In this document: positions 7,785-17,201 of the stretch, in pieces
How positions within the stretch are numbered: the first letter of the stretch is position 1
Layout: each line of letters opens with the position of its first letter
Assembly: GCF_019173455.1 (NCBI RefSeq)
Contig: NZ_JADPQH010000001.1
Coordinates: 372,001-436,000 of the forward strand
DNA length: 64,000 nucleotides
Direction of reading: 5' to 3'
Source: Nesterenkonia sp. Act20
GTDB lineage: Bacteria; Actinomycetota; Actinomycetes; Actinomycetales; Micrococcaceae
Program-made: the position numbers and the translations under genes
Notes under the pieces: generated by a model
The model's input: only the letters and a program-made list of their open reading frames with translations
The model's database searches: none
Told to the model about the DNA's origin: nothing

Positions 7785-9646
7785 TCAGGGACGTGCTTCT
7801 GCAAGACATGCCCTCACGCGCCTGGATCGCCACGGTGCTGCAATGGATCCGGACAGTTGCGATGGCGACCCTTTTCCTCGCGCTGGGGCGGGTGCTCGAC
7901 AACGCGGTCGCAGGCAGCGACAGCTCCGCGGAGATGATCCTCGGGGCCGCCGCGGGTGCTGTGGCGGTGGTGTGCTCCGGCATCGCCGCGGCCCTGCCGC
8001 CCAGACTTCGGGCGGCCGAAGAGCAGCTGTGGCGAGGAAGCGGGATCAGAGCGGCGCTGCACCGCGATCCTGCGGCGAGCAGCGCACCGAAGCCGACCGG
8101 GGCCCGGGGTGCCGCGCTCTCTGGAGCTCAGCGCGGCCATCAGAGTGGTGCCCCGCGTGGTGGTCAGAGCGGCGGTCATGGTGGCGGCAGTGCTCACAGC
8201 GGCGGTCACGGCGGCGGCGAGGCGGAGCTGCTCACCGGCGGGGTGGAGCGGATCGCGGAGTATCGCGCCGAGTTCCTCGGCCCCGCGCTGGCGGCCTTCA
8301 CGGCCCCCGCGCTGGTGCTGCTGCTGATGGGCTTGATCGTGGACCCGGTGATCGCCGTCGTGCTGCTGGCGCTAGTGCTGATGGTCCCGCTCCTCGTCCG
8401 GTTCTTCCTGGCGCGCTTCCGCGGGCCCACGGCGCAGTACCGTCGCCTCGCCGGGGCAGCCACGGGCCGGTTCCAGGAGGTCCTGCGCTCCCTGGGCGGC
8501 CTGGTGCTGCTCGGCGCGGAGGACACCGGACGCAGGACCGTGGCCGAGGCGGCTGCGGCGCTGCGCGTGCAGGCCGTGGCGCTGCTGAGGCGCAGTCAGC
8601 TGATGATCCTGGTCAACGATGCGCTCTTCTCGCTGGTGATGATCACCGCCACCGTGGCCCTGGCCCTGTGGCGCTTCCAGGCCGGGGTGATCTCGGAGGG
8701 AGACCTCCTCGCTGTCGTCCTGCTGGCCACACTGCTCTACGAGCCCATCGACAAGCTTGGTCGCTCCTTCTACGTCGCGATGGCCGGACGCACACAGCAG
8801 GGACTGTTCACCCAGACCCTGACGACACCGGGCGCCGCCGACACCCACACCGCAGGCGCCGCTGCGCAGAACTCAGACCGGGACTCCACGGAGACTGCCC
8901 CGACACACGAACCGAGGGCTACGGGCCATCCACTGCTGCGGCTGGAATCCCTGGCCGTGGATCGCGGGGGCTCCAGCGTGTTGAGCGGGATCACGCTGGA
9001 GATCCCGCGCGGCAGCACCCTCGCGGTGGTAGGACCCTCGGGAGCAGGAAAGTCCACGGTGGCGTCGCTGCTCCAGGGACTGCTCCCTGCGACTTCGGGT
9101 CGTCTGCTCCTTGAAGGGCGTGAGGCGGATCCTCGGGATCTTCAGCGGGCTGCGGTCACGGTGGCGCAGAAGCCCTTCATCTTCTCCGGGACGGTGGCTG
9201 AGAACCTGCGCCTCGCGCGTCCGGAAGCCAGCGACGAGGAACTGTGGGAGGCCCTGGAGAAGGCACGCCTCGCCGCCGAGATCGCCGCCAAGCAGCAGGG
9301 TCTTGCCACCCAGGTCGGAGAAGACGGCGGCGCCCTCTCCGGGGGCCAGATCCGTCGCCTGGCCATCGCCCGGGCGCTGCTCTCCCACGCGCAGCTGCTG
9401 ATCTTCGACGAGCCGACGGCGGATCTCGACCGACGTGCCGAGCGCCTGGTGGACGAATCGCTGCAGGCGCTCGCCGGCAAGCACACGCTGGTCATCATCG
9501 CCCACCGCCTCGCCACCACGCGCTGGGCCGATCAGGTGCTGGTCCTGGACTCGGGGCGCCCGGCGGCGCTGGGCAGGCCTGATGATCTGCTCCAACAAAG
9601 GGGCTACTACGCCGAGGCCACCGCAGGAGAGGGTGAACACCGATGA
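7781..9646 (+). CDS. ABC transporter permease/ATPase, CydD-like half-transporter
   Basis: This 621-residue half-transporter has an N-terminal exporter-type membrane domain and a C-terminal ATPase. The ATPase shows Walker A GPSGAGKS (about residue 417), signature LSGGQIRRLAIARALL, Walker B LLIFDEPTADLD and the switch His in IIAHR. The arrangement with a second fused half-transporter resembles CydD of the CydDC cysteine/glutathione exporter. No cydAB genes are nearby, so the substrate is open. A Gly/His/Ser-rich insert occupies about residues 105-148 between early membrane segments. Between the membrane domain and the ATPase there is a Thr/Ala-rich linker. It overlaps both neighbours by ATGA. 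Confidence 0.85.
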   Translation: MIRDVLLQDMPSRAWIATVLQWIRTVAMATLFLALGRVLDNAVAGSDSSAEMILGAAAGAVAVVCSGIAAALPPRLRAAEEQLWRGSGIRAALHRDPAASSAPKPTGARGAALSGAQRGHQSGAPRGGQSGGHGGGSAHSGGHGGGEAELLTGGVERIAEYRAEFLGPALAAFTAPALVLLLMGLIVDPVIAVVLLALVLMVPLLVRFFLARFRGPTAQYRRLAGAATGRFQEVLRSLGGLVLLGAEDTGRRTVAEAAAALRVQAVALLRRSQLMILVNDALFSLVMITATVALALWRFQAGVISEGDLLAVVLLATLLYEPIDKLGRSFYVAMAGRTQQGLFTQTLTTPGAADTHTAGAAAQNSDRDSTETAPTHEPRATGHPLLRLESLAVDRGGSSVLSGITLEIPRGSTLAVVGPSGAGKSTVASLLQGLLPATSGRLLLEGREADPRDLQRAAVTVAQKPFIFSGTVAENLRLARPEASDEELWEALEKARLAAEIAAKQQGLATQVGEDGGALSGGQIRRLAIARALLSHAQLLIFDEPTADLDRRAERLVDESLQALAGKHTLVIIAHRLATTRWADQVLVLDSGRPAALGRPDDLLQQRGYYAEATAGEGEHR

Positions 9647-11325
9647 TCGGTCATCTCCTGTCCATGGCCCGAGGATCCGCCGGCCTGCTGGCGCTCTCCA
9701 CTGCGGCGCGCACACTGACTCTGCTCTGTGCCGCGGCGCTGCTCGTGTTTCCCGCCTGGCTCGTTGGCCGGCTCGCCGAGGGCATGAGCATCCCCGGACT
9801 GGGCACCGTGATCGCGGTGATGATCGGCCTGGCGCTCGCAAAAGGCCTCACCCGCTACGCAGAGCAGCTTTCGGGACACACTGCGGCCTTCGCACTGCTG
9901 GAGCAGCTGCGTGTCAGGCTCTACGAGAAGCTCATCCCGCTGGCTCCGGCAGTGACGGCTGCGCGAGGCAGCGGTCGGCTGCTCTCGAGCGCGACGCGCG
10001 ATGTGGACCGGGTGGAGGTGTTCTTCGCGCACACGCTTGCCCCGGTCATCACGGCGGTGCTGCTGCCGCTGGCTGCCGTGGGGCTGGCTTCCACGCTCGC
10101 CGGTGCGGGCATCGGGATCGCGCTGCTGATCATCTACCTTGCTGCCGCGGCTGCGCTGATCGGCATCGGCAGACGCAGCAGCCGCAGCACCAGCACCGCT
10201 CAGGTCCGCACCCGTGGCTCGCTGTCCCAGGAGGTCAGCGATGACCTGCGGGGACGCAGCGAGATCACCATATTCGGCGCTCAGGAACAGCGCGCCGAGC
10301 GCGTGGACCAGATCGGCACACAGCTGGCATACAGCGCCCGAGGGGCCTCGGTGATGCAAGGGCTGCGGGCCGCAGCCGGACAGGGCTGGCAGGTGGTGGC
10401 GCTGTTCACGATCCTGCTCCTGGGCCTGCCACAGGTGCGCGGCGGTGAGATCAGCTGGACCGAGCTCCTCGTGGCGCTCGCCCTGGTTCCTGGCACCGCC
10501 CCGGCGCTCTCGGCGGTCGAGGCGCTGGGCATCTCGCTGCCGGCAGCGTTGGCCTCAGCGGCGAATCTCCGTGAGCTCGAGGAGAGCCAGCCCGCCGTCG
10601 CCGAGCCCACCGAACCCGTCGTGGTCCGTCCCGAGCATGCGGGCGCGGCCTCCGTCTGCTTCCGCGGGGTGAGCTTCGGCTATCCGGGCACCGACCGAGA
10701 GGTGCTCAGCGAGGTGGACCTGCGCATCGAACCGGGCGAGGTGGCCGCCGTCGTCGGCGTCAGCGGTTCGGGCAAGTCCACACTGGCGTCCCTGCTGACC
10801 CGGGTATGGGACCCGCAGCAGGGTCAGGTGCAGCTCGCCGAAACGGATATCCGCGAAGTCTCCCTGCGTTCGCTGCGGGAGAACATCACCGTGGTCGAAC
10901 AGCGCCCGGTGCTGGTCAGCGGCACCATCCGTGAGAACCTGCTGCTCGGAAGTCCTGCCGCGACCGAGGAGCAGATCCTCGCCGCCTGCCGCGCCGCCTG
11001 CCTGGAGGGCGATATCACCGCGATGGCCGAAGGCCTGGACACCGAGCTCGGAGCCGAGGGGGCGCGGCTCTCTGGCGGACAGGCTCAGCGCCTGGCGCTG
11101 GCCAGAGGGTATCTGCGAGGCAGCCCGGTGCTGATCTTGGATGAGATCACCTCCGCCCAGGATCCCCTGACCCAGGCGGAGATCCTGCGAAGGATGCCCG
11201 AGGCCACCAGTGCCACAGTGATCATGATCGCCCATCGCAGCGCCGTGCTGCGCCACGTGGACACCGTCTACGAGATCGACCAGGGCCAGCTCAGAGCAGC
11301 AGCTCGGCCAGCAGCGGGAGCGTGA
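9643..11325 (+). CDS. ABC transporter permease/ATPase, CydC-like half-transporter
   Basis: The 560-residue partner of the preceding gene starts inside its stop (ATGA). It has six predicted membrane segments, followed by an ATPase with Walker A GVSGSGKS (about residue 370), signature LSGGQAQRLALARGYL and Walker B VLILDEITSAQD. The catalytic Glu is present, so both halves could hydrolyse ATP. The pair is expected to form a heterodimeric exporter; by similarity to CydDC it could move low-molecular-weight thiols to the cell exterior, but that is inference. The last 35 bases overlap the convergent AEC permease gene. Confidence 0.85.
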   Translation: MIGHLLSMARGSAGLLALSTAARTLTLLCAAALLVFPAWLVGRLAEGMSIPGLGTVIAVMIGLALAKGLTRYAEQLSGHTAAFALLEQLRVRLYEKLIPLAPAVTAARGSGRLLSSATRDVDRVEVFFAHTLAPVITAVLLPLAAVGLASTLAGAGIGIALLIIYLAAAAALIGIGRRSSRSTSTAQVRTRGSLSQEVSDDLRGRSEITIFGAQEQRAERVDQIGTQLAYSARGASVMQGLRAAAGQGWQVVALFTILLLGLPQVRGGEISWTELLVALALVPGTAPALSAVEALGISLPAALASAANLRELEESQPAVAEPTEPVVVRPEHAGAASVCFRGVSFGYPGTDREVLSEVDLRIEPGEVAAVVGVSGSGKSTLASLLTRVWDPQQGQVQLAETDIREVSLRSLRENITVVEQRPVLVSGTIRENLLLGSPAATEEQILAACRAACLEGDITAMAEGLDTELGAEGARLSGGQAQRLALARGYLRGSPVLILDEITSAQDPLTQAEILRRMPEATSATVIMIAHRSAVLRHVDTVYEIDQGQLRAAARPAAGA

Positions 11326-12274
11326 GCAGACAGGCCAACGTGCTGGTCACCAGGATCGATGCCGCCAACCGACCGTCGCCCTCATACTGCTGGGTGAAGA
11401 CGTAGACGGTGGTCGAGGAGGGCATCGCCGCAATGATGATCAATGTGCCCGCCCAGACAGGCCCGAGCTGGTCATAGAAGGGCAGCACCGCCAACCAGGT
11501 CAGCACCGGCAGCAGCAGGATCTTGCCCAGGGTGCCCAGCGCGATGGACCGTTTGGGAACTCCCCCGCTGCGGATTCCCTCGATCGCCGGATGCAGCGCC
11601 AGACCCACGCAGAACAGCGCCAGCGGGACGGCCGTCTGGCCCAGCAGTCCCACTGACTCGTCGAGGGCGGCGGGCAGCCGCAGCGGGCTGAAGACCACCA
11701 GCAGGGCCAGAGCCATCGAGATGAACACCGGGTTCATCAGCAGCGCACGCTTGATGATCGGCGCGACCTGCCGCCGCAGCAGCCTCCCCACACCGCCCCC
11801 GCGCTCATGGTCTGGTGCTGCGCGGGCGGCCACCACCGTGCGCACCAGCGGGTAGCCGTTGAGGTAGATCAGATTGTGCAGCATGTGGATGATGCCCGCG
11901 GCGAGTCCGGCCTCCGGGCCCAGCACGCTGATGGCCACCGGTATCCCGAAGTACCCGACATTGCCGAAGCTGCCGGCCAGCGAGGTCGCCGCTGCGCCGT
12001 CCCGCGCGAGCGGGCCCAGCAGGTAGGTGGCGTAGTACAGGCCCACCGACACCAGCGGCGTGATGACAGCGACGATCACCACCGCCAGGACCGGGAAACC
12101 TGCAGTCGGCGGCGCGGTGACCATGGCGGTATAGATGAAGGTCGGCAGCGCGAAGTAGAAGAGGAAGCCGTTGAGGTGGTCCTGACCGGCACGGAACCTC
12201 GGGATGAAGCCAGCGGCGAAGCCGACGGCGATCACCAGGAACATCGGGCCGACGACCCCGAGCATCTCAAGCAT
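11291..12274 (-). CDS. AEC (auxin efflux carrier) family permease
   Basis: A 327-residue membrane protein with about ten hydrophobic helices in two inverted halves. FGNVGYFGIPVAISVLG is the conserved AEC motif of the first half, and LFCVGLALHP and MPSSTTVYVFTQQY lie in the second. Bacterial members export or import small carboxylates such as malate; the substrate here cannot be read from sequence. It lies about 80 bases downstream of the mannosyltransferase operon on the same strand and may be read from it. The 3' end overlaps the convergent ABC gene by 35 bases. No clear ribosome site is seen; an ATG three codons later is an alternative start. Confidence 0.85.
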   Translation of the reverse strand: MLEMLGVVGPMFLVIAVGFAAGFIPRFRAGQDHLNGFLFYFALPTFIYTAMVTAPPTAGFPVLAVVIVAVITPLVSVGLYYATYLLGPLARDGAAATSLAGSFGNVGYFGIPVAISVLGPEAGLAAGIIHMLHNLIYLNGYPLVRTVVAARAAPDHERGGGVGRLLRRQVAPIIKRALLMNPVFISMALALLVVFSPLRLPAALDESVGLLGQTAVPLALFCVGLALHPAIEGIRSGGVPKRSIALGTLGKILLLPVLTWLAVLPFYDQLGPVWAGTLIIIAAMPSSTTVYVFTQQYEGDGRLAASILVTSTLACLLTLPLLAELLL

Positions 12275-12355
12275 CGGAGACAGTCCCCGGCGCCGGTCGC
12301 CTCTGCGGCCAGGCCCGGCGGGCGAAGAGACGTGGCGCGGCCCGGCGGTCGAGAA

Positions 12356-13744
12356 TCACCAGCGCAGCTTCACGGATGTTCTTCGGCCCAGCCCCGGCAG
12401 AGCGAACACGTCCTCGCGGCCCTGCGTGACTCCCGCCAGCGGGTCGGTGGCACCCAGGTCCTGCGGGTCGGTGACACCCAGGTCCTGCGGGTCGGTGGCA
12501 CCCAGGTCCTGCGGGGGCGCGCCCTGCTCGCTGCGCAGGATGTCCCGCGAGGGATCCAGGATCTCGCGGATCACCTGCACCATCAGGTAGATCAGGGTGG
12601 CCATATGCGCCAGGATTCCCAGGTGGTAGGCCCAGTCGATCAGCTCGGTGCCGCCGGCGAACTCCCCTCCGGAGGTGATCTTGGCGCTCATCATCCAGAC
12701 GGCGACCCAGTGGAAGACCTCCGCCGCCTGCCACACCAGATAGCCGCGCACGCGGGGGCGCGCCAGGACCAGCAGCGGAATCAGCCACATCACGAACTGC
12801 GGCGAGTAGACCTTGCCCAGCAGCAGGAAGCTCGCCACGATCAGAAAGCAGATCTGCGCCAGCCGGGGCCGCGTGGGTGCGGCCCAGGTCAAATAGGCGA
12901 TGCCCAGGCAGCACACCAGGAACAGTCCGTTGGAGAGCAGCGAGAATCCGGCCCCGTCCAGCGGCAGCCAGCCGAAGAAGAGCCAGACCGAAGAGAAGCT
13001 GACATCGCGGTCGGAGGAGAACCGGTAGAAGGTCGCCCATTGGTCGAACTGCAGCAGCATGAAGGGAACGTTGACGGCCAGCCAGGCCACGACCGCGGCG
13101 GCGGTGGTGAGCACGAAGGAGCGCAGCCTTCCGCTGCGCACGCACAGCACCAGGATCGCGCCGAGGAAGAAGAGCGGATAGAGCTTCATCGCGGCGCCGA
13201 GGCCGATCAGCACCCCCGCCCAGACCGGATGCGAACGTCCCCACAGCAGCAGCGCGAGCCCGCCCAGGAAGACGGCCCACATGTCCCAGTTGATGGACAG
13301 GGAGAGGATGATCCCCGGTGCCAGCGCCACCAGCAGCGCATCCTGGCGGCGCCACCCGGCAGTGGAATAGGCGGTGGCGAGCACCACGCCGATCCAGCAG
13401 AGGATCACCGCCACATGGTTGAGGTCATAGAAGGCCAGGATCCGAGCCTCGCTGATGCCTTCTCCGGGAACCAGCTGCGCGAGCACCCCGGCCACCATGG
13501 TCAGCAGCACCGGGTACTCCATCACCTTCTCCGCCGGGACGTCATCGACGAAGGGGAAGAGCCCCTCGCCCAGCCCGCGCTGACTGAACAGCAGGGCGAA
13601 GTCGGAGTAGCACATGTGGATGTGCTGGTCCGGGTCGGTCCAGCCGTTGACGCGGCACCATTGGACCGCCAGCACGGAGAGTGCCGCGCCCAGCACCGTG
13701 GCCGCGAGCAGCAGCCAGAACAGTCGTGAGCCGGGGATCTTCAC
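12356..13744 (-). CDS. GT87-like integral membrane glycosyltransferase (predicted mannosyltransferase)
   Basis: The 462-residue protein has 10-12 membrane segments. An early acidic loop follows the first helix (WTDPDQHIHMCYSD), typical of GT-C polyprenol-phosphate-sugar-dependent transferases. The family includes mycobacterial PimE and related alpha-mannosyltransferases, which work on the outer membrane face. The GTG start overlaps the TGA of the upstream transferase, so the two are coupled. The C-terminus carries an eight-residue Asp-Leu-Gly-Ala-Thr-Asp-Pro-Gln repeat beyond the last helix. The precise acceptor is unknown; lipomannan or phosphatidylinositol mannoside assembly is the likely setting. 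Confidence 0.8.
   Translation of the reverse strand: MKIPGSRLFWLLLAATVLGAALSVLAVQWCRVNGWTDPDQHIHMCYSDFALLFSQRGLGEGLFPFVDDVPAEKVMEYPVLLTMVAGVLAQLVPGEGISEARILAFYDLNHVAVILCWIGVVLATAYSTAGWRRQDALLVALAPGIILSLSINWDMWAVFLGGLALLLWGRSHPVWAGVLIGLGAAMKLYPLFFLGAILVLCVRSGRLRSFVLTTAAAVVAWLAVNVPFMLLQFDQWATFYRFSSDRDVSFSSVWLFFGWLPLDGAGFSLLSNGLFLVCCLGIAYLTWAAPTRPRLAQICFLIVASFLLLGKVYSPQFVMWLIPLLVLARPRVRGYLVWQAAEVFHWVAVWMMSAKITSGGEFAGGTELIDWAYHLGILAHMATLIYLMVQVIREILDPSRDILRSEQGAPPQDLGATDPQDLGVTDPQDLGATDPLAGVTQGREDVFALPGLGRRTSVKLRW
12441..12512. repeat. 24-bp tandem repeat, three copies
   Basis: Three head-to-tail 24-base units beginning GGGTCGGTGGCACCCAGG; the middle unit differs by two bases. They sit in the 3' end of the GT87-like gene and encode an eight-residue repeat in its cytoplasmic or external tail. 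The period is a multiple of three, so copy-number change would keep the frame. Confidence 0.85.
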
Positions 13745-15384
13745 CTGGAGTCCTTGTCATAGATGTCCTCGGCCGCCCAGGAGCGGCGCGGCGGAGTCAA
13801 TTCTCGCAGGCGCTTCCAGCCGAGCTCGGCATTCCAGCGTTGTGAGCGGCGCCTCATGTCGAAGAACTCGGTGGTGTTGGGATCCAGAAAGACCACGTAG
13901 ATCAGGTACACCGAGACCACCGAGATGGCGATCCCATTGATGACCGCTGCATCGATCCATTGCGCCACCGAAAGCTGACCGACCATGGAGAGCAGGACCA
14001 TCACGGTGATGATGGTCGTGACCAGCACCAGGGCGCGCCCGCGATACACGTGGACCACTGCGAAGAAGGGCAGCAGCCACAGCAGATACCAGGGCTGGAT
14101 GATGGAGGAGGTCAGCACCACCACGGTCAGACCATAGGCGGCCCACAGCACCGGGTTGCCCACGCTGCGGCGCAGCAGCAAGGTCGCGACCACCACCCCG
14201 GCCACAACCCGCGCCAAGGTATAGACGGCTTGGGTCACCAGGGCGGCGTCCACTCCGGAGAGAACCTCGACCAATGCGCCGATACCGATGCCCAGCAGTC
14301 CCACCGGTGCCGCCTGCAGCACCGCGGCGCCCGCGCCAAGTGCCGCGGAGACCCAGCCCAGACCGATCCCCAGCGCGGCGCCCCCGGCCACCAGAAGGAC
14401 GACGGCGACCGCTCCGCCGAGCGCCCATTCCCGCGCGCGCCGCCAGAGACTTGCGGTGTCTTTCAGCGGCAGCAGCAGGATGAAGGGCAGCACCACCAGC
14501 GCGATGGGCTTCACCGCGATCGCGGCGACCAGCAGCAGCACTCCGAGCAGCCGGCGTCGGCGCAGCGCGGCGAGCGTGCCGGCCAGCATCAGCCCGATCA
14601 TGAGCGAATCATTATGCGCGGCGGCGACGAAGACCAGCAGCGTCATCGGGTTCAACAGGCACAGCCACAGCGCCCAGGAAGGCTCGGAACCGAAGGCGCG
14701 GGCCAGCCGCGGGATGCAGTAGAGCATCAGCGCCATACCGATCAGCGAGAGGCAGCGGAACAGCAGGATGGCGATCTCCGGCACTCCGCCGGAGACGAAC
14801 CAGATGATCTGCGCGAGCACCAGGAACAACGGCCCGTAGGGAGATGGTGACTCCGCCCAGAGCCCGTCGGCGCCCTCCATGAACCAGCCGGGAAGCTCGG
14901 AGACGCCGTCCTCGTAGGGGTTCAGCCCCGCGTGCAGCACGCGGCCCTGCGCCAGGTAGGAGTAGACGTCGCGGGAGAAGATCGGCAGCGAGAACATCAG
15001 TGGAGCGGCCCACATGAACAGCGTCCTGTGCATCACCGGGGTGGCCCGCGGTGACCACGACCCCACCCGCTGGGAGAGCCGGAGCCAGGACCGCAGCAGC
15101 AGCAGCGCCCCCAGCACCAGCAGCACCGTGCAGACGACGACGCCGGCCGTCGTCGTGCGCAGGGGCAGCAGCAGCGGGTTCAGCGCCAGCAGCGACTGCG
15201 GGGTCATCGCCAACCACCCGACCCCCCAGGAGCCCACCATGATCATGAGCGCAGCGAGCAGGCCCTGCCGGGCGGTGTGTGAGGCGGCGGCCTCCTCGCC
15301 ACCGATCAGCCAGGCTGTCGGAGGCCACTGGCCCAGGGCTGTGCGCACACGTTCGGCGTTGCGCGAGACGGGATTAGCGTGCAC
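13741..15384 (-). CDS. Alpha-(1->6)-mannopyranosyltransferase, MptA/MptB-like
   Basis: A large polytopic protein (about 547 residues from this start) with a first external loop containing FSRDVYSYLAQGRVLHAGLNPY, the GT-C catalytic loop of the MptA/MptB family. Later AAHNDSLMIGLMLAG and IIQPWYLLWLLPFF are also family hallmarks. It should use polyprenyl-phosphate-mannose to extend the alpha-1,6 mannan backbone of lipomannan. The gene overlaps the upstream paralogue by a few bases and the downstream GT87-like gene by GTGA. I placed the start at the GTG at 15384, behind GGAGAGGAG. A GTG at 15435 would add 17 Pro-rich residues and has no visible ribosome site. Confidence 0.85.
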   Translation of the reverse strand: MHANPVSRNAERVRTALGQWPPTAWLIGGEEAAASHTARQGLLAALMIMVGSWGVGWLAMTPQSLLALNPLLLPLRTTTAGVVVCTVLLVLGALLLLRSWLRLSQRVGSWSPRATPVMHRTLFMWAAPLMFSLPIFSRDVYSYLAQGRVLHAGLNPYEDGVSELPGWFMEGADGLWAESPSPYGPLFLVLAQIIWFVSGGVPEIAILLFRCLSLIGMALMLYCIPRLARAFGSEPSWALWLCLLNPMTLLVFVAAAHNDSLMIGLMLAGTLAALRRRRLLGVLLLVAAIAVKPIALVVLPFILLLPLKDTASLWRRAREWALGGAVAVVLLVAGGAALGIGLGWVSAALGAGAAVLQAAPVGLLGIGIGALVEVLSGVDAALVTQAVYTLARVVAGVVVATLLLRRSVGNPVLWAAYGLTVVVLTSSIIQPWYLLWLLPFFAVVHVYRGRALVLVTTIITVMVLLSMVGQLSVAQWIDAAVINGIAISVVSVYLIYVVFLDPNTTEFFDMRRRSQRWNAELGWKRLRELTPPRRSWAAEDIYDKDSR

Positions 15385-17131
15385 CGGAGGGGCGCTCCTC
15401 TCCGGTGGGGTCCGCGGGGTCTCTGGGGTCTGCACGGGCGCCGGACTCGACGGATGTGAGGGGCTCGCGCCGTCGTCGTCGGGGCCATTCCCAGCGCATC
15501 GGGGGCAGACCCCAGTCGTCCCAGACCACCCAGCGTGTCTGTCGGTCCACCAGGGCCAGCCAGACGATGGCGAACCAGGACACGGTGATGGACAGCGCCA
15601 GCATCTGTTGGTCCAGCTGCAGGAACTGGTAGATCGAGAGCTGATCCGAGGCGCCGAAGGCGAGGAAGAACACGATGGTGAACACGACCCACTTGAACTG
15701 CCAGTCCTTGCGGATCCCGGTGATCGCGAACAGCGGAAGCAGCCAGAGCAGGTACCAGGGCTGGATGATCGGTGAGAGCACCACCAGGGCGGTGAATGCC
15801 CAGACCATGCGCTGGACGATGAATCTGTCGCTGCCGCGGAACATCAGCCACAGCACCACGGCGACGGAGACGATCCGGCCGGCTGCCTTGAACACCTCCA
15901 GCGTCCATCCGCTGTCCAGACCGACCGAGCGCAGCAGCGTGCCCAGCCAGCCGTCGGCGATGCCGATCGGGGACCAGTAGACGCTGCCGGTGCCGGTTCC
16001 CGCCAGAACGGCGAGCCAGCCGAAGCCGTAGCCCTGCACCAGACCGATGGTGATCATAGCGGCGGCGGCCAGTCCGGCGGTGAAGAACCAGTAGCGGAAC
16101 TTTCGCGCCCAGGACGCCCCCTGGCCGGCCCAGAGCAGCCCGATGAAGGGCAGCAGCACGATGGTGATCGGCTTGATGCCGATGGAGACCACCACGAGCA
16201 GCGTGGCGAGCACTCCCCTGCCCCGCGCCGCTGCGTAGATCCCTGCCAGCGCGAAACCGACCATGATGGCGTCGTTGTGCGCGCTGGAGATGAAGCTGAT
16301 GATCAACAGCGGGTTGGCCAGCGTGATCCACTGTGCGCGGGCCGGGTCGATCCCGTGCAGGCGGGCGAGCTTCGGGACGAAGATCATCATCATGACCACC
16401 CCGCCCACGCAGGCGAGGCGGAACAGGAACAGCGCCAGGTCCGGGCTCTCAGCGGCGGTGCGCATGACCGCGGCCTCGATCCAGAGGAAGAGCGGACCAT
16501 AGGGAGTCTCGGACTCCGCCCAGAGGATGTCGGTGCCCAGATGGAACCAGTTGTTCAGGCTCGAGACTCCCGTGGTGTAGGGATCCTGCCCTGCCAGCAC
16601 GAGCCTTCCCTGGTTCAGGTAGGCGAAGACGTCTCGAGAGAAGATCGGGACGGTGATCAGCTGTGGAATGGACCAGAGCACCACCGCCCAGTTGACCATT
16701 CGCAGTGAGCGGGCCGGCCAATGCTGGCGCGGGTCAGGGTCCTCCAGCACCCGGCTCAGCCGCAGCCAGGCACGCAGCATGATCCAGCAGCCCAGCGTCA
16801 GCGCGATCGTGGAGGCGACGACGCCGGCTGGCTCGGTGCGCAGCACGATGAGCCAGGGGTGCCGGGACAGCGGGGATGAGCTGACGAGCCAGCCCACTCC
16901 CAGCGAGCCGAACAGCACCAGCAACGACCCGAGCACCCCCTCGATCAGGGGCGACCAGAGGTGCTTGGGGCTAGTGGAGGAGCGCAGGATGTGCAACCAG
17001 AGGTCGCGACGCCGGGCACCGGGTGGGCCGGGTGCATCCTCGGGTGTGGAGCTGGTGTTGGCGAGCCCAGTGAAGCCCTCGGCACCTCGGGGTGCGGGGC
17101 TGTTCTCGGCGGCTCCGGCCTCAGCGCTCAT
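15374..17131 (-). CDS. Alpha-(1->6)-mannopyranosyltransferase, MptB-like paralogue
   Basis: A second MptA/MptB-family GT-C transferase of 585 residues. It has FSRDVFAYLNQGRLVLAGQDPY in the first external loop, SSAHNDAIMVGFALAG and IIQPWYLLWLLPLF. It shares this motif order with its neighbour, so the two are probably old duplicates that build the alpha-1,6 mannan chain one after the other. The ATG at 17131 is chosen because the first membrane segment follows after a normal cytoplasmic leader. A longer reading from 17377 would run across the divergent orn promoter and start. It heads a three-gene coupled operon with no other cell-wall genes in view. Confidence 0.87.
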   Translation of the reverse strand: MSAEAGAAENSPAPRGAEGFTGLANTSSTPEDAPGPPGARRRDLWLHILRSSTSPKHLWSPLIEGVLGSLLVLFGSLGVGWLVSSSPLSRHPWLIVLRTEPAGVVASTIALTLGCWIMLRAWLRLSRVLEDPDPRQHWPARSLRMVNWAVVLWSIPQLITVPIFSRDVFAYLNQGRLVLAGQDPYTTGVSSLNNWFHLGTDILWAESETPYGPLFLWIEAAVMRTAAESPDLALFLFRLACVGGVVMMMIFVPKLARLHGIDPARAQWITLANPLLIISFISSAHNDAIMVGFALAGIYAAARGRGVLATLLVVVSIGIKPITIVLLPFIGLLWAGQGASWARKFRYWFFTAGLAAAAMITIGLVQGYGFGWLAVLAGTGTGSVYWSPIGIADGWLGTLLRSVGLDSGWTLEVFKAAGRIVSVAVVLWLMFRGSDRFIVQRMVWAFTALVVLSPIIQPWYLLWLLPLFAITGIRKDWQFKWVVFTIVFFLAFGASDQLSIYQFLQLDQQMLALSITVSWFAIVWLALVDRQTRWVVWDDWGLPPMRWEWPRRRRREPLTSVESGARADPRDPADPTGEERPSGAR

Positions 17132-17201
17132 TGCCTTTGAATTTATCACCACCGTTCCCGGCCTCCCCCGCGCACTGACGCCCGTCGGTAGAGTAGTCAG
17201 C

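Noticed and set aside
7781-11325. Firm assignment of the ABC pair as cydDC of a cytochrome bd locus
   Set aside because: No cydA or cydB is adjacent and the first subunit has an atypical insert, so only CydDC-like is stated.
12441-12512. Three 24-bp repeats as a CRISPR-like array
   Set aside because: Units are head-to-tail without spacers and lie in frame inside a coding region; no cas genes are in the window.
11807-13729. A 640-codon open frame on the plus strand opposite AEC and GT87-like genes
   Set aside because: It is Arg/Gln/Asp/His-rich without any domain and is the complement of clear membrane protein genes; typical high-GC antisense frame.
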